This document shows, piece by piece, positions 30,019 through 38,454 of a stretch of DNA of 64,000 nucleotides; the first letter of the stretch is position 1; every line of letters begins with the position of its first letter. The position numbers were made by a program, and so were the translations under genes. The DNA is from Pseudobacteroides sp. (GTDB lineage: Bacteria; Bacillota; Clostridia; Acetivibrionales; DSM-2933): contig NZ_DATCTU010000036.1 of assembly GCF_036567765.1 (NCBI RefSeq), forward strand, positions 1 to 64,000, given 5' to 3'. The notes beneath the pieces were generated by a model. It searched no databases. It saw only the letters and a program-made list of their open reading frames with translations, and was not told where the DNA came from.

Positions 30019-31120
30019 TTATTGTTTACTTGAAAGAAATGAATTTATAAACCCGTCAATTTCTCCATCCATAACGGAATTTACATCTCCAATCTCAAAA
30101 TTAGTTCGGTGATCCTTTACAAGGGTATAGGGACAAAATACATAGGATCTTATTTGACTTCCCCATGCAATATCCATCTGAATACCCTTCAAGTCTTCTA
30201 TCTTTTCTTTTTGTTCACGTTCTTTAAGCTCTAGCAGTTTTGACTTAAGCATCTTCATGGCGGTATCTTTGTTTTGGAACTGGGACCTTTCTGTTTGACA
30301 TGCAACAACTACTCCCGTAGGTATATGGGTTATTCTTACAGCTGATTCCGTTTTATTGATATGCTGGCCTCCTGCACCGCTGGCTCTATATGTGTCAACT
30401 CTCAGGTCCTCAGGGTTAATATCAATTTCTATGTCGTCATCAAGCTCCGGCATTACATCTAATGATGCAAAGGAAGTATGTCTTCTTCCTGAAGCATCAA
30501 ACGGCGATATTCTGACAAGCCTGTGTACTCCCTTTTCCGACCTTAAATAACCATATGCATTTTCACCTATAACATGGATAGTTACACTCTTTATACCGGC
30601 TTCCTCGCCATCTAAAAAGTCAAGAATCTTTACATTATAGCCTTTTGCCTCAGCCCATCTCGTATACATCCTCAAAAGCATTTGCACCCAGTCCTGTGCT
30701 TCAGTACCTCCTGCACCGGCATGAAGAGTCAGTATTGCATTATTTTTATCGTACTGACCAGTAAGAAGTGTTTCCAATTTAAGCTTTGTCAATTTTTCCT
30801 TTAGATCGCGAATACCCGAAGAAACCTCTTCTATAATACTTACATCCTCTTCTTCAATTCCAAGTTGGTTTAATGTTTTTACATCTTCGAGATCTGTAAC
30901 AAGCCCTCTATATCCATCCACTCTATCCTTTACATTCTTTAATCTCTGAAGTATCTTTTGTGAATTCTCCGGGTCATTCCAAAACTCAGGTTCTGCAGCC
31001 TTTTGTTCAAGCTCCGCTATTTCATCGTCCAGTCTGGCGATGTCAAAGTGAAGCCCCCATTTCTCCAAGTTCTATAGTTAAAGCTTCAATTTCAATTTTA
31101 AATTGTTCAAATTCTAGCAC
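30019..31120 (-). CDS. prfB: Peptide chain release factor 2, with programmed +1 frameshift
   Basis: Terminates translation at UGA and UAA. Translation starts at a GTG (31120) behind GGGGAGAG and reads 25 codons to CTT at 31046-31048. The next codon is an in-frame TGA (31043-31045). Skipping one T moves ribosomes to the frame that starts at 31044 and ends at 30019, giving 366 residues, the usual RF2 size. The site GGGGGCTTCACTTTGAC has the Shine-Dalgarno-like GGGGG and the CTT-TGA-C shift sequence known from RF2 genes. The main frame contains the stop-recognition SPF and the catalytic GGQ (SGAGGQHINK). RF2 thereby controls its own level. Confidence 0.96.
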
Positions 31121-31148
31121 TATAATCTCTCCCCTTTATCTTTTATTT

Positions 31149-31742
31149 TTACCCTTTACTTTTATCACCTAATTCATAAGCAAAAATAACTGCTTCAGCC
31201 AGGGCTTTAATAGGAGTTCGTGTATCCATACTCTTCTTCCTCATTCGCTCATAAGCTTCGCTTTCATTGATACCTTCTCTCTCCATAAGTATCCATTTAG
31301 CCCGTTCAACAGCTTTTCTTGTCTCGTAGTTCTCAGTCATTTCCCGAAGCTTCCTGTCCAGCTTGGAAATCCTCTTAAAGCTTATTAAAGACATTTCAAC
31401 CGTGTGAATGAACAATTCCTTATTCAAAGGCTTCGGACAAAGAGTCACCACTTTTGATTTCTCCTGCAAGTCCTCAGTTTCCATATCTTTACTTTGCCCA
31501 ACTAATATACAAGGGCATAGCATTTCATCATCTATTGTGTCTATAACAGGCTTTATATCACGCAGCTGCAGTCCCATATCTATAACAACAAAATCCGGAT
31601 TATAACTCCTGATAAGCCTCAGAAGCGAAATGGAATCCGAACAATTACCCAAAAACATAAATCCGTAAGGGTTTAACATGTTCCTTATTGAAATTTGAGT
31701 GGGATTGTCTGTAGCTGCAACAATATACTTTTCACCAGACAT
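31149..31742 (-). CDS. ANTAR-domain response regulator, candidate antiterminator of amt
   Basis: A 197-residue protein. Residues 1-115 form a receiver-like domain with the phosphoacceptor-type VVIDM and a Lys-Pro (CPKPLN), though the usual N-terminal acidic pair is reduced. A coiled segment leads to a C-terminal ANTAR RNA-binding domain (about 140-195, RKAVERAKWILMEREGINESEAYERM in parts). ANTAR proteins bind paired hexaloop hairpins and prevent termination, often at nitrogen genes. This gene is divergent from amt-glnK, whose leader carries a matching candidate site, so amt is the obvious target. No cognate histidine kinase lies beside it. Confidence 0.92.
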   Translation of the reverse strand: MSGEKYIVAATDNPTQISIRNMLNPYGFMFLGNCSDSISLLRLIRSYNPDFVVIDMGLQLRDIKPVIDTIDDEMLCPCILVGQSKDMETEDLQEKSKVVTLCPKPLNKELFIHTVEMSLISFKRISKLDRKLREMTENYETRKAVERAKWILMEREGINESEAYERMRKKSMDTRTPIKALAEAVIFAYELGDKSKG

Positions 31743-32044
31743 TAAATAACCGCCTTTCAGATTATTAACGGTATTTTTGCTTTAATATTTAATATATCAG
31801 ATTTTACCGATAATTAAAAGTACATATTTAAATATATCCTTCCTATATTATATCGAAAACCGCATCAGTAAAATTACAATATAATGCCTTTTTTCTAAAT
31901 TAATATATTGGTATATATTATTTATTTCCTTCCTTTTGTTGTATATACAAAAGAATTGCTATATATGAAAATAGCAATAAACTGCATGTAATTTTTTGCA
32001 ATAACATTAAAAAACAAAACATATTAATTTTTTTAAAATAAGTA

Positions 32045-32073
32045 TTGCATTATTGAATTCAAAGTAATATAAT
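32045..32073 (+). promoter_or_regulatory. Sigma-A promoter of amt-glnK
   Basis: TTGCAT (32045-32050), 17 bp, then a perfect TATAAT (32068-32073). The transcript would start near 32080, giving a leader of about 200 nt before amt. Confidence 0.75.
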
Positions 32074-32082
32074 ATAAGAAAG

Positions 32083-32146
32083 TTGAATAAATTTTTCAAG
32101 TAAGTAAAGATGCTTACCCGTATTTTAAATACTGGTGGGCTTTTTT
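32083..32146 (+). promoter_or_regulatory. ANTAR-type antiterminator leader with overlapping intrinsic terminator
   Basis: GTAAGT (32100-32105) and GCTTAC (32112-32117) form a stem around the hexaloop AAAGAT, which has the conserved A at position 1 and G at position 4 of ANTAR sites. Its 3' arm is reused by a terminator: GCTTACC (32112-32118) pairs with GGTGGGC (32134-32140), with GTATTT/AAATAC inside, followed by TTTTTT (32141-32146). A weaker upstream stem, TTGAA/TTCAA (32083-32099), could be the first hairpin, but its loop does not fit the A1/G4 rule well. Confidence 0.72.
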
Positions 32147-32280
32147 ATTTTCACTTTAGCAGTGAATCCCGTCGAAGTGATTCTCATTTGGAGCTCCAAT
32201 ACAAATTATCAATGTCGATAATTCCAACTTTCATTTTAATCGTGAATATCAATCAATATTAAATTTATGGAGGAATCGAT

Positions 32281-33618
32281 ATGAACAAGAAATTTATGTC
32301 ATTTTTATTAAGTCTACTAGCAGTATTAAGCATACCCATGATGATTTTTGCTGAGGGAGAAGCAAAAATCGATACTGGCGATACAACCTTTTCTATTATT
32401 TCAACAGCCCTTGTATTTATAATGACACCGGCACTGGCTTTCTTTTACGGCGGAATGGTTAGAAAAAAGAATGTACTTAATACCATGATGAATTCCTTTG
32501 TTATGGTTGGATTGATTTCAATTCAATGGATACTGATAGGCTATACACTTGCATTTGGTCCTGATAAAGGCGGTATAATTGGCGGTCTTGACTTCCTTGG
32601 CTTTAACGGGGTAGGTGCAGAACCCAATGCAGATTATGCAGGAACTATTCCCCAAGCATCCTTTGCCATGTTTCAAATGATGTTTGCAATTATTACTCCC
32701 GCACTTATTACAGGTGCTTTTGCAGAAAGAATGAGATTCTCCGCTTACTTATTATTTACATTACTCTGGGCAACACTGGTTTATGATCCTCTTGCTCATT
32801 GGGTATGGGGTGTTGGCGGATGGATAAGAGAACTTGGTGCTCTTGACTTCGCTGGCGGTACTGTAGTCCATATAAGCTCCGGTATAGCAGGATTGGTGGC
32901 AGCAATCGTATTAGGGAAGCGTAAAGGTTATAAGGTAACACCAATGATACCTCATAATATACCATTTGTTTTATTGGGTGCTGCAGTACTTTGGTTTGGC
33001 TGGTTCGGTTTCAATGCAGGCAGTGCATTAGCTGCAAATGGTGTGGCAGTAAATGCTTTCCTGGTTACTAACACTTCAGCGGCAGCAGCATTGATATCAT
33101 GGATAGTAATTGAATGGATACATCATGGGAAACCGACATTGCTTGGAGCTGCTACAGGCTGTGTAGTAGGGTTGGTTGCCATAACACCGGCTGCCGGCTT
33201 TGTTACACCACTGTCAGCAATTGTTATTGGTCTTCTGGTAAGTCCAATAAGCTATTTTGCAATAAGCGTCCTTAAACCCAAGTTTGGTTATGACGACTCT
33301 TTAGATGTGTTTGGATGCCACGGTATAGGGGGTATATTCGGAGCCCTGGCAACAGGTGTATTCGCTTCTAAGGCAGTTAACCCATTAGGTGCTGACGGCT
33401 TGCTTCATGGAAACCCCGGGCTTTTGGGAATTCAAGCATTAAGCGTTCTAGCAACTTTAGCCTTCTCAGGGGTTCTTACATTTGTCATACTTAAAGCAAT
33501 ATCTCTCTTTGTAAAACTTCGCGTCAGCGAATCGGATGAAGACGAAGGTCTTGACATATCTCAGCATGGTGAGGATGCATATCCCGACTTTACTACAGAA
33601 GAGGGCATTGCGTTATAA
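32281..33618 (+). CDS. amt: Ammonium transporter
   Basis: Imports ammonium as a trimeric channel. The 445-residue protein has a cleavable signal peptide (about 1-25, ending FAEG), eleven predicted helices, the family motif FYGGMVRKKN, the pore His pair (DPLAHWVWG and DVFGCHGIGG), and DFAGGTVVHISSGIAGL. Length and N-terminus fit the Amt family. The ATG at 32281 has GGAGG about 7 nt upstream. glnK follows 90 bp later in the same direction, the classic Amt-PII pair. Regulation is probably at the leader (ANTAR) and by PII binding. Confidence 0.97.
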   Translation: MNKKFMSFLLSLLAVLSIPMMIFAEGEAKIDTGDTTFSIISTALVFIMTPALAFFYGGMVRKKNVLNTMMNSFVMVGLISIQWILIGYTLAFGPDKGGIIGGLDFLGFNGVGAEPNADYAGTIPQASFAMFQMMFAIITPALITGAFAERMRFSAYLLFTLLWATLVYDPLAHWVWGVGGWIRELGALDFAGGTVVHISSGIAGLVAAIVLGKRKGYKVTPMIPHNIPFVLLGAAVLWFGWFGFNAGSALAANGVAVNAFLVTNTSAAAALISWIVIEWIHHGKPTLLGAATGCVVGLVAITPAAGFVTPLSAIVIGLLVSPISYFAISVLKPKFGYDDSLDVFGCHGIGGIFGALATGVFASKAVNPLGADGLLHGNPGLLGIQALSVLATLAFSGVLTFVILKAISLFVKLRVSESDEDEGLDISQHGEDAYPDFTTEEGIAL

Positions 33619-33641
33619 TATCTTTGCAAATCTGTCTTAAT

Positions 33642-33677
33642 AAATTATGGTGTCAGTTATTATATACACCATAATTT
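33642..33677 (+). other. Inverted repeat between amt and glnK
   Basis: A perfect 12-bp stem (AAATTATGGTGT / ACACCATAATTT) with a 12-nt loop. No long T-tract follows, so it may adjust the relative amounts of amt and glnK message by partial termination or processing. Confidence 0.5.
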
Positions 33678-33707
33678 CCAGACACAAAAAATATAGAGGT
33701 GAGGGAA

Positions 33708-34046
33708 ATGAAAAAAATCGAAGCAGTAATTAGACCAGGCAAATTGGAAGACATTAAAGAAACATTGAGCAAATTTAATGTTCATGGATTGACAATCAGT
33801 CAGGTTATGGGTTGTGGCTTGCAAAAAGGAAGAAAGGAATATTATAGGGGTACCGAAATAACTTTAAACCTTCTTCCAAAGGTAAAAATTGAAATTGTAA
33901 CTAAAGACAGTCATGTGGAAGAAATAATAAACCTGATATGCAAAGAAGCAAAAACCGGAGAAGTGGGAGACGGAAAAATATTTGTATACGACGTAGAGGA
34001 TGCAGTAAGGATCAGAACCGGAGAAAGAGGCGAATCAGCTATTTAA
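33708..34046 (+). CDS. glnK: PII-family nitrogen regulatory protein
   Basis: A 112-residue PII signal protein that senses 2-oxoglutarate, ADP and ATP and gates Amt. It has the MKKIEAVIRPGKLEDIK start, the Q-x-M-G-C-G loop base, LLPKVKIEIV and the C-terminal GDGKIFVYDVEDAVRIRTGE. The T-loop reads RGTEITLNLLPK: position 51, the uridylylated Tyr in enteric PII, is Ile. The start at 33708 is chosen over a GTG three codons earlier because AGAGGTGAGGG provides the ribosome site. Confidence 0.95.
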   Translation: MKKIEAVIRPGKLEDIKETLSKFNVHGLTISQVMGCGLQKGRKEYYRGTEITLNLLPKVKIEIVTKDSHVEEIINLICKEAKTGEVGDGKIFVYDVEDAVRIRTGERGESAI

Positions 34047-34066
34047 CACTGGCTGGTGTGTTAAAA

Positions 34067-34129
34067 GATATTAAAAAGAAGGAAGCTATGTAATATATTA
34101 TTACGAAAGCTTTCCTTCTTTTTAATATC
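34067..34129 (+). terminator. Terminator of amt-glnK
   Basis: GATATTAAAAAGAAGGAAGCT pairs almost perfectly with a downstream complement that ends in CTTCTTTTT. The long stem ends the operon and faces the convergent gene at 34149. Confidence 0.8.
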
Positions 34130-34148
34130 CGGTAAGTTATGGTGTATT

Positions 34149-35117
34149 CTACAGGAACTCATACTTACCCGACCACATAATACTTTCATTTTTATTTAAA
34201 CGCTTTCCTTTACCGTTTATAAGGTTAAAGTATGTTTTCCCGTAAGATTCGGTAAACACGGTGGGCATATATCCAGGTATATTATCGAATGTTCCAAGTC
34301 CTGTTTTATCACTGAGGCTGCATAAAAGCCTTATTTTTTTATCCTTTGACAAAAGAGAAAAGTTGTTTGCTATGCCTGTGCTTATTTTTGGTCCCGATTC
34401 CGAATACCGTCTGATGGAATTTATAGGGCCTTTCATATATTGAACACCCTGCCACGAATCGTTCTGGGTTTGAAGCCCATAGTATTTCATTAGAAATACA
34501 TCTTCTAAAGCAGTAGTTTTTACATTCACTTTGAATTGTCCCCTATCTGCTTCAATCTGTATATCTTCCCTTATTATATCCCTGCCGGCCTTATTGGTAT
34601 TAAACCCTTGGATCAAGTTTGTAATATGAATAACTGCTGGCCCGGCAGCTTCCGTATTTTCTTTTAAAATTCGGTTTCCCGATGCCACATCGAATTTTAC
34701 TGTCTTACCTGTCTTGTATGTCTTATTATCACGGACAATACTGTGCCATCCTCCTGTAAATGCATACGTTCCTCCATCACCGCCAATAAGTGACTTTACA
34801 ACATAAGGCCCTAACCAATCGGTACGTGACTTCATAAACAATTCTGCCTTCTTGCCGACAGCAGCATTTACTTTGTTGCTATTATTTTTTTCTAGATAGA
34901 TCCTCTTGAAGTTTACCATTTGGTTTACACCACATTTTCCAATAACCACATGCATATCGATGTTTTTTTGATACCTGAAAGAAATAATAACATCACCCTG
35001 CTTTTTTATCATTTGAGTGTACTGATCTTTTTGAGCTGCTGTAAACGAAATGGATTGAAACTGCACAGCCAAAAAAATCAGCATAAAAAATACCGCAGCT
35101 TTTTTAAACCATATCAT
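34149..35117 (-). CDS. Exported protein of unknown function
   Basis: A 322-residue protein I do not recognise. It begins with a signal peptide (about 1-28, hydrophobic core VFFMLIFLAVQF, possible cleavage after FTAA). The rest is soluble, with no Cys-rich or repeat region and few Cys (one near Cys61). Segments such as GGDGGTYAFTGGWHSIVRD and MKYYGLQTQNDSWQGVQYM suggest a beta-rich, perhaps carbohydrate-related fold, but no motif is decisive. The start is the ATG at 35117 with GGAGG 7 nt upstream. It converges on glnK and is separated from the XRE regulator by about 220 bp, so it is probably transcribed alone. Confidence 0.75.
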   Translation of the reverse strand: MIWFKKAAVFFMLIFLAVQFQSISFTAAQKDQYTQMIKKQGDVIISFRYQKNIDMHVVIGKCGVNQMVNFKRIYLEKNNSNKVNAAVGKKAELFMKSRTDWLGPYVVKSLIGGDGGTYAFTGGWHSIVRDNKTYKTGKTVKFDVASGNRILKENTEAAGPAVIHITNLIQGFNTNKAGRDIIREDIQIEADRGQFKVNVKTTALEDVFLMKYYGLQTQNDSWQGVQYMKGPINSIRRYSESGPKISTGIANNFSLLSKDKKIRLLCSLSDKTGLGTFDNIPGYMPTVFTESYGKTYFNLINGKGKRLNKNESIMWSGKYEFL

Positions 35118-35337
35118 AATAAAACCTCCCAAATAAAGTTATATTACTTTTATATATTTTACAACACTTATAAATGTAAAATGATTATGGTAAACATATA
35201 TCAATTCAAAACAAGCAAAAGTAATCGTTATTATGCTGTGACAAAATTAGAAATAATAATAGTTGAAATATTTATATAGATAACCAATTGAAAAGCGGTT
35301 AATCAAGACAAAATATGTAAAAATTGAATTCCAGGTA

Positions 35338-36009
35338 TTAATCAACCCTGCTATTACTTTTAATAGTCTTTATCAAAGGTTCCAAAACCGCAGGAGGAAT
35401 ACCTGCTTCCTGTATGCTTTTGGCCAGTCGCAAATAATCTATACTACTTTCCTTAGCTATCCATTTTTTTAATTCATCATCTATGAGTATCAATTCTACC
35501 TTTGGCTCTTTATTGGCATGATTTACACTATTAAGCTCTTCCTCTCTTTTATACAACTCCTTTTCTCTTTCAAAAGTCAACAATGTGTTATGTGTGTAAA
35601 AAAAGGTCTCTCTGACACCTGCATATTTTGCTATTATTTTTAAAGTAGCACTAAATGGCATTCTCTCGCCTCTAGCATAAAGCTCAAGCATTTCAGGAAA
35701 TATCATGGTACCCATCTTTTTACTGATACTTTCAGACATTTCCTTAAATGTCATATTGCCCCTGATTAAATCTATATTTCTTCCAACGGTAATGGCATTT
35801 ACATCCTTGCATTTTACTCTACCTAGCAAGTAATCTACCGAAACACCAAAGTAATCTGCCAATTTTTTAAGAACATCATAATCAGGCTCTCTCTTGGCAA
35901 GCTCATATGAAGCAACGGCTTGACGCGTCAAGCCCAAATATTCGGCAATATCCTTTTGGGATAGGCTCTTTTCCTCCCTCAGCTGCTTCAGCATCCTTGA
36001 AAAATCCAC
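35338..36009 (-). CDS. XRE-family transcriptional regulator
   Basis: A 223-residue regulator. Residues 6-60 are a Cro/CI-type helix-turn-helix (LSQKDIAEYLGLTRQAVASYE). A second helix-turn-helix-like segment follows (about 77-125, FKEMSESISKKMG), then an acidic helical C-terminal part probably for oligomerisation. It is divergent from a small Spo0E-like gene; two GCAAC-type inverted repeats lie in the shared promoter region (36090-36143) and are candidate operators. Its signal is unknown. Confidence 0.88.
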   Translation of the reverse strand: MDFSRMLKQLREEKSLSQKDIAEYLGLTRQAVASYELAKREPDYDVLKKLADYFGVSVDYLLGRVKCKDVNAITVGRNIDLIRGNMTFKEMSESISKKMGTMIFPEMLELYARGERMPFSATLKIIAKYAGVRETFFYTHNTLLTFEREKELYKREEELNSVNHANKEPKVELILIDDELKKWIAKESSIDYLRLAKSIQEAGIPPAVLEPLIKTIKSNSRVD

Positions 36010-36089
36010 TTTTGCTTCACCTCAAAAAGTATTCTTCCCTTTATACTTAATTACAATAAATCCTACCAATAAATAAATTATATACCAAA

Positions 36090-36143
36090 GCAACATTTTG
36101 TTTGCATATAATTCTTTTATTATTGACAGCAACGTTCTGTTGC
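36090..36143. promoter_or_regulatory. Two related inverted repeats, candidate operators of the XRE regulator
   Basis: GCAACATTTTGTTTGC (36090-36105) and GCAACGTTCTGTTGC (36129-36143) share GCAAC-5 nt-GTTgC symmetry. The second fills the spacer of the Spo0E-like promoter; the first overlaps the likely promoter region of the divergent XRE gene. This layout suits autoregulation plus repression. Confidence 0.5.
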
Positions 36144-36151
36144 CTTAAAAT
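36123..36151 (+). promoter_or_regulatory. Promoter of the Spo0E-like gene
   Basis: TTGACA (36123-36128), 17 bp, TAAAAT (36146-36151). The spacer is occupied by the inverted repeat at 36129-36143. Confidence 0.7.
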
Positions 36152-36256
36152 TAAAATAAGCTATTATTGTTGATATTCTATCACAAAATACTTGAATATA
36201 AAATACTGAAATTTTAATATTTGCTTTTAACGAGCAATGGTTTTTTGGAGGTTTTT

Positions 36257-36394
36257 ATGTTAGAGCAGTTAGAACAGCTCCGTAACAAGCTGTACGAGGT
36301 TATGGATACAGGAAATACGGAGGATATATTAAAAATCAGTCAAGAATTAGATGACTTAATTTTATGCTATATTAAAAGTAGCTGTAGGCATTAA
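36257..36394 (+). CDS. Small Spo0E-like aspartyl-phosphate phosphatase
   Basis: A 45-codon gene with GGAGG (36247-36251) 5 nt before the ATG. The product starts MLEQLEQLRNKLYEVM and carries the Spo0E signature SQELDDLI at about 28-35, in a two-helix pattern that matches the family in size. Spo0E-type proteins remove phosphate from Spo0A and so delay sporulation. Short frames are easy to over-call, but ribosome site, promoter and motif agree. It is divergent from the XRE regulator, which may control it. A hairpin overlaps its stop codon. Confidence 0.85.
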   Translation: MLEQLEQLRNKLYEVMDTGNTEDILKISQELDDLILCYIKSSCRH

Positions 36395-36405
36395 TTGCCT
36401 ACAGC
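36381..36405. terminator. Hairpin overlapping the end of the Spo0E-like gene
   Basis: A perfect 10-bp stem (GCTGTAGGCA / TGCCTACAGC) with loop TTAAT. There is no clear T-tract; it could end or stabilise the short message. Confidence 0.5.
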
Positions 36406-36443
36406 AAATACTACTCCTTACGGATTGGAGCAAAATACTTTTG

Positions 36444-37274
36444 TTATTTTGGGCAGTTGTTTAAAATATTATCAATGGCTTTTGCTACGCCATTTTCATC
36501 ATTTGTTACTGATACAAAATCAGCAATATTTTTTAATGCTTCATTGGCGTTGCCCATTGCAACCTTATATTGAGATTTCAAGAGCATGGATAAGTCATTC
36601 TCACTATCCCCCATAGCAACTGTCTCGTATCCCTTATATTTTTCAAACTCACTAACAAAAACTAAAGCGGTGCCTTTACTTACACTTTTATTTACCACTT
36701 CAATGTTATCATGTTCGGAGCACATTACGTTTATCGTATCAATCTCCTCTAAAAGTCTTCTCACTTCAATAAGCTGATGAGGATCATGTGAAACCATAAG
36801 AAATTTGGATACACTTTCACTACTGTTTTTTAAAGTTTCCTTAAAATCGGAAACAACCTCTATCTTAACCCGATATTCCTCAGGAACCTCGGTATTCTCC
36901 CTCCAGTAAAGAGGCGTGGGGCACTCATCCATTTCAGTAAACATATCATGATTGATATATGCATGAAAGTATATATTCTCTTTCCTGCATATATCAATCA
37001 CTTTATAGCAATCTTCTTTCCTTAGAAAATCGGAATATAACAACTTTTCTGTTGCTATATCCCTTATTTCTGCACCATTACAGGATATAAGCGGCCCTGA
37101 TATGCCAGCCTCATGGGCAAACCTCTTAGCCGATCTAAACACCTTGCCTGTACAAATTATTACTTTTAGCCCCTTTTCTTCCGCACTCTTGATGGCATCT
37201 TTGTTTTCCTTTGAAATCTTTTTGCCGCTGTCTAAAAGTGTACCATCCAAATCAATAAATATTATTTTACTCAT
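36444..37274 (-). CDS. HAD-superfamily Cof-type phosphatase
   Basis: A 276-residue hydrolase of the Cof/YidA group. It has the nucleophile motif FIDLDGTLLDSGK, a motif II Thr (ICTGK), a C2-type cap domain in the middle, and the metal-binding GDSENDLSML. These enzymes dephosphorylate sugar phosphates, FMN or pyridoxal phosphate; the actual substrate cannot be told. It ends 11 bp after the aminotransferase gene on the same strand and may belong to the T-box-controlled Lrp-aminotransferase transcript. Confidence 0.9.
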   Translation of the reverse strand: MSKIIFIDLDGTLLDSGKKISKENKDAIKSAEEKGLKVIICTGKVFRSAKRFAHEAGISGPLISCNGAEIRDIATEKLLYSDFLRKEDCYKVIDICRKENIYFHAYINHDMFTEMDECPTPLYWRENTEVPEEYRVKIEVVSDFKETLKNSSESVSKFLMVSHDPHQLIEVRRLLEEIDTINVMCSEHDNIEVVNKSVSKGTALVFVSEFEKYKGYETVAMGDSENDLSMLLKSQYKVAMGNANEALKNIADFVSVTNDENGVAKAIDNILNNCPK

Positions 37275-37284
37275 AAATCACCAT

Positions 37285-38454
37285 TTACTTTTTTATTTTT
37301 GCCACAAACCTTTCTACTCTCTTTAAAGCTTCCACTATATTATCAACGGAATAAGCATAGCACGCTCTGATAAAACCATTTCCAGAGTCACCGAATGCAG
37401 TACCGGGTACAATTGCTACTTTTTCTTCCGAAAGCAATCTCTCACAAAATTCTTCCGAACTAAGACCGGTTGATTTGATACAAGGAAATACATAGAAAGC
37501 ACCTAACGGTTCAAAGCACTCCAAACCTACTTTTCTAAAACCGTCAACCATTACTCTTCTTCTCCTGTTGTATTCACGAGTCATCATCTGTATATCGCTA
37601 TCACCGTTTCTTAATGCTTCAATGGCCGCATATTGAGAAGTGGTAGGAGACGACATTATTGCAAATTGATGTATTTTATACATAGCCCCTATAAGGTCAG
37701 GATGGCCGCAAGCATATCCAAGCCTCCAGCCGGTCATAGCATAAGATTTGGAAAATCCATTTATTATAAGTGTCTTATCCTTCATCTCAGGGTAGCTGGC
37801 AATTGATACATGCTTTCCTTCATATGTCAGTTCTGAGTAAATCTCATCAGATAACACAACAATGTCTTTATCCTTAAGTACTTCAACAATCTTGTCGAGA
37901 TCCTCTCTGGTCATAATTGCTCCCGTAGGATTATTGGGGTACGGAAGTATAAGTACTTTGGTCTTGGGGGTAATAGCTTTTTCAAGAATCTCAGGAGTAA
38001 GCCTGAACTGATCCTCAACCCTCAAGTTTATTATTACCGGGGTTGCACCTGTCAAAATAGTGCAGGGCTTATATGCTACAAAGCTTGGTTCCGGTATAAT
38101 AACCTCATCTCCCGGTCCGACCAAAGACCTTAAAGCAATGTCAATTCCTTCGCTTCCTCCTACAGTGACAATAATCTGGTTTTTGGGATTGTATTCTACG
38201 CTAAATTTTCTTTTATAATATTTTGAAATTTCTGTTCTTAGCTCAATAAAACCCGAGTTGGGTGAATAATGGGTATGGCCTTTTTCCAAAGAGTATATTC
38301 CGGCTTCTCTAACACTCCAGGGCGTAACGAAATCCGGCTCACCTATACTAAGGGAAATTGCATCCTTCATTTCATTCACAAGATCAAAAAATTTTCTGAT
38401 CCCTGAAGGAGGAATATTTTTTATAGTTGGGGTAATCATATCCGACATTTTCAT
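37285..38454 (-). CDS. PLP-dependent class I/II aminotransferase
   Basis: A 389-residue fold-type I aminotransferase of the aspartate/aromatic group. The PLP lysine lies in INGFSKSYAMTGWRLGY; PYPNNPTGA and the C-terminal FIRACYA (the carboxylate-binding Arg) are also present. It overlaps the upstream Lrp gene by 4 bp (ATGA), so the two are translationally coupled. The T-box leader in front of the pair links expression to an amino acid, most simply an aromatic or branched-chain one; the substrate is otherwise open. Confidence 0.92.
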   Translation of the reverse strand: MKMSDMITPTIKNIPPSGIRKFFDLVNEMKDAISLSIGEPDFVTPWSVREAGIYSLEKGHTHYSPNSGFIELRTEISKYYKRKFSVEYNPKNQIIVTVGGSEGIDIALRSLVGPGDEVIIPEPSFVAYKPCTILTGATPVIINLRVEDQFRLTPEILEKAITPKTKVLILPYPNNPTGAIMTREDLDKIVEVLKDKDIVVLSDEIYSELTYEGKHVSIASYPEMKDKTLIINGFSKSYAMTGWRLGYACGHPDLIGAMYKIHQFAIMSSPTTSQYAAIEALRNGDSDIQMMTREYNRRRRVMVDGFRKVGLECFEPLGAFYVFPCIKSTGLSSEEFCERLLSEEKVAIVPGTAFGDSGNGFIRACYAYSVDNIVEALKRVERFVAKIKK

